IMG/VR virus record: IMGVR_UViG_3300008012_000263
Span: 1-20,370 of that record
Origin: a virus
Strand: one strand, 5' to 3'
DNA: 20,370 bases
Positions 18,762-20,370 of this stretch are shown here, piece by piece. The notes beneath the pieces were generated by a model. That model saw only the letters and a list, made by a program, of their open reading frames with translations. It was not told where the DNA came from and made no database searches. How positions within the stretch are numbered: position 1 is the stretch's first letter; every line of letters starts with the position of its first letter. The translations under genes and the position numbers were made by a program.

Positions 18762-20370
18762 TTATTTTTGCCCCCTCAGACGATTAGCGAGTTCCAAGTT
18801 ACGAGCCTGTTCAATCGGGTTGTCACCCAAAAGCGTCGGCGAAGTGCTACTCTGTGGTTCCGTAGCAGGTGTCATAGTAGCGGGTGCCGGTGCGCTAGGC
18901 AACTGTGGAGCCGAGTTAATTTCCTGTTGAGGGAACAATTCACGACCACGGAACTCTCGGAAAATTTCATTGAGCTCGCTTCGTGGCAAGCGTTCAAGCT
19001 GACGATTTTCTTGCTCGCGAGCTTTCTTACGAATGTCCCGAGCCAGTTGTTGACTTGCGCGGTAGGGAGAGAATTCACCCTTCATAATATCTTTGATCTC
19101 TTGATTACCAATATTCGCGTCTTTTAGATTCTTTCTAATCTTAGACTTACTCATTCCAAGACGCTCTGCAGCTTGGACGCTGCGATACAAATCAGCTTGC
19201 AGTCTTTGTAGATCTGTTTGTAGATCACTGAACTCTGCTTGAAGATCTTGCACACTAGTGTCTGCTGCCCGAGCTGTTGTCCTGAAGTTTGACTTAATGC
19301 TATTAGCTGCGTTGCTGTACTCAAAGCCTTTGTAGTCAAGAGCTGTGGTAAGATCAATTTCTTGTTTACGGAAACCCGACATGAGAGACAGTAGTTCTTC
19401 TTGGACAGTGAACTCTTGACCCTGTCGCCCCGGCTCGTCCGTAATCGCACGAACCAAGCGACCCGACTCAAGTTCGCCACGTTTGACATCAACAAGATAT
19501 TTCATAATCGCTGGATTGAAGCCGCCGAGAACATGTGTGAAGCTGCGAGAAAGTTTCTCGCCTGTATCATCACCTTCTCGATAGATCCGAGATCCAAGAT
19601 TTGTGCGGCCACCACGTGTAGTTACGTCCAACAGACGCTCAGTAATCAGCGACTCACTGGCAAACGGTTCAAGTAGATCCATCCCAGCGTTAAAGACCGA
19701 CGCCATAATTGCTTCCCCAGCGCTGGCGTCAATTTCACCTTTCTCAGAAAACGTACGGGCGGCGTTACGTAACGGAGCCATTAGATAATCATACGGCATC
19801 ATGTAACTAAGATCGACATACTCAACCTTACCTTCTGTTACATTAACCGGAGCAAGTATATGACCTCGTTGGAATGGAGCAGCAAACTGATTGATTGCTT
19901 TCATGTCTTCTTCTGTCAAATTGTTTGCTCGCATCATTGCGCCTTGAACAGACAAAGGCACAACCATGGATATAGACGTCAAACCTGCCAGACGTTTCGA
20001 ACCAATTGCTTTTATTTCATTAGCCAGTTTTGCAGCGGCGCGTCTGACTTCTCGTTCGCTCATAGTGGGGTTGGCTGCTTTGATGCCGTCCAGAAAATCA
20101 TCCGCACGAACACCCATTTCTTTCATGGAGCGCTGCAATATATTTGCGCTGTTGCGAATAACTTCGGCAGGAAACGCGATAAAGTTGCCCATCACCGGGA
20201 TACGTCTAATTGCTTTCACCGCTGGCGGTACACGTGAGTAGATAGGCATTGTAGCTTTGGTGATATCTGCAGCCATAACAAAGTCGAACGATATGTCCTC
20301 GTTCAATGCGTTTTTGCGAACAGCAAGTCCCGTGTTAATAAACGAGTCAGCCATGTCAGCCATGTTGTTA
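18762..20370 (-). CDS. Large virion/internal protein, C-terminal part
   Basis: At least 535 residues, open through the right edge, so the ATG at 20361-20363 need not be the start. MPIYSRVPPAVKAIRRIPVM, then FPAEVIRNSANILQRS is amphipathic, and LTSISMVVPLSVQGAM is hydrophobic. A long coiled coil (VQDLQAEFSDLQTDLQRLQA) follows, then a very basic helical part and a disordered Pro/Ala/Thr/Ser stretch before DNPIEQARNLELANRL. Long helical proteins with this mix are typical of the internal or DNA-ejection proteins of podovirus-like phages, but no catalytic motif is visible here. It is the most upstream late gene in view. Confidence 0.6.
   Translation of the reverse strand, partial: NNMADMADSFINTGLAVRKNALNEDISFDFVMAADITKATMPIYSRVPPAVKAIRRIPVMGNFIAFPAEVIRNSANILQRSMKEMGVRADDFLDGIKAANPTMSEREVRRAAAKLANEIKAIGSKRLAGLTSISMVVPLSVQGAMMRANNLTEEDMKAINQFAAPFQRGHILAPVNVTEGKVEYVDLSYMMPYDYLMAPLRNAARTFSEKGEIDASAGEAIMASVFNAGMDLLEPFASESLITERLLDVTTRGGRTNLGSRIYREGDDTGEKLSRSFTHVLGGFNPAIMKYLVDVKRGELESGRLVRAITDEPGRQGQEFTVQEELLSLMSGFRKQEIDLTTALDYKGFEYSNAANSIKSNFRTTARAADTSVQDLQAEFSDLQTDLQRLQADLYRSVQAAERLGMSKSKIRKNLKDANIGNQEIKDIMKGEFSPYRASQQLARDIRKKAREQENRQLERLPRSELNEIFREFRGRELFPQQEINSAPQLPSAPAPATMTPATEPQSSTSPTLLGDNPIEQARNLELANRLRGQK

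Overview
This window looks like an internal piece of a tailed double-stranded DNA phage genome, probably from a marine phage of a Gram-negative host. It has a terminase small subunit, a virion-protein fragment, two peptidoglycan-degrading enzymes and a complete phage-type replication set (archaeo-eukaryotic-type primase, UvrD-like helicase, SNF2-like helicase, family A DNA polymerase, ssDNA-binding-like protein), all packed with stop/start overlaps. I saw no rRNA, tRNA, integrase or CRISPR array. The host is inferred only from protein resemblance (GP88-like tail, Leu762-type PolA, signal-peptide proteins with Cys/Asn/Ser-rich segments). An alphaproteobacterial marine host is plausible but not proven.

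Layout. (1) 1-268: end of a GP88-like gene on the + strand, then a GC-rich hairpin facing (2) a minus-strand block of a PD-(D/E)XK nuclease and terminase small subunit (350-1262), a non-coding repeat-rich stretch with TGTAAACAC boxes, and a small gene (1464-1688). (3) A 65-bp divergent control region (1689-1753) starts a long + strand operon (1754-6894) of about 19 short genes with overlapping stops and starts. Most are unknown, but they include an MGLDMYL-family protein, a zinc-ribbon protein, a 2OG-Fe(II) oxygenase, a stand-alone DnaA domain IV protein, a SleB-type cell-wall hydrolase and a ribbon-helix-helix regulator. It ends in a 16-bp hairpin. (4) A minus-strand pair, SNF2 helicase and a second ribbon-helix-helix protein (6851-8474). 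(5) A second divergent promoter/leader (8475-8673) and the + strand replication operon (8674-15713): coiled-coil protein, ssDNA-binding-like protein, primase, UvrD-like helicase, DNA polymerase A, methyltransferase. (6) A minus-strand late block running in from the right edge (20370-15714): virion protein C-terminus, M15 peptidase, PD-(D/E)XK protein, an unknown gene, two exported proteins, and a membrane-anchored coiled-coil protein.

How it fits together. Block 3 looks like early/host-takeover and regulation, block 5 is replication, and blocks 2 and 6 are packaging, virion and lysis. The ssDNA-binding-like protein and the primase both end in a VPF tip like that of bacterial SSB, which suggests a shared docking code in the replisome. 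The polymerase has all exonuclease and polymerase motifs but carries Leu at the position equivalent to E. coli Phe762. Non-coding elements with visible structure are the TGTAAACAC box array next to terS, two structured leaders in the replication operon sharing an 11-mer, the 16-bp terminator-like hairpin inside an antisense gene, and a strand-biased CGCAAG hexamer.
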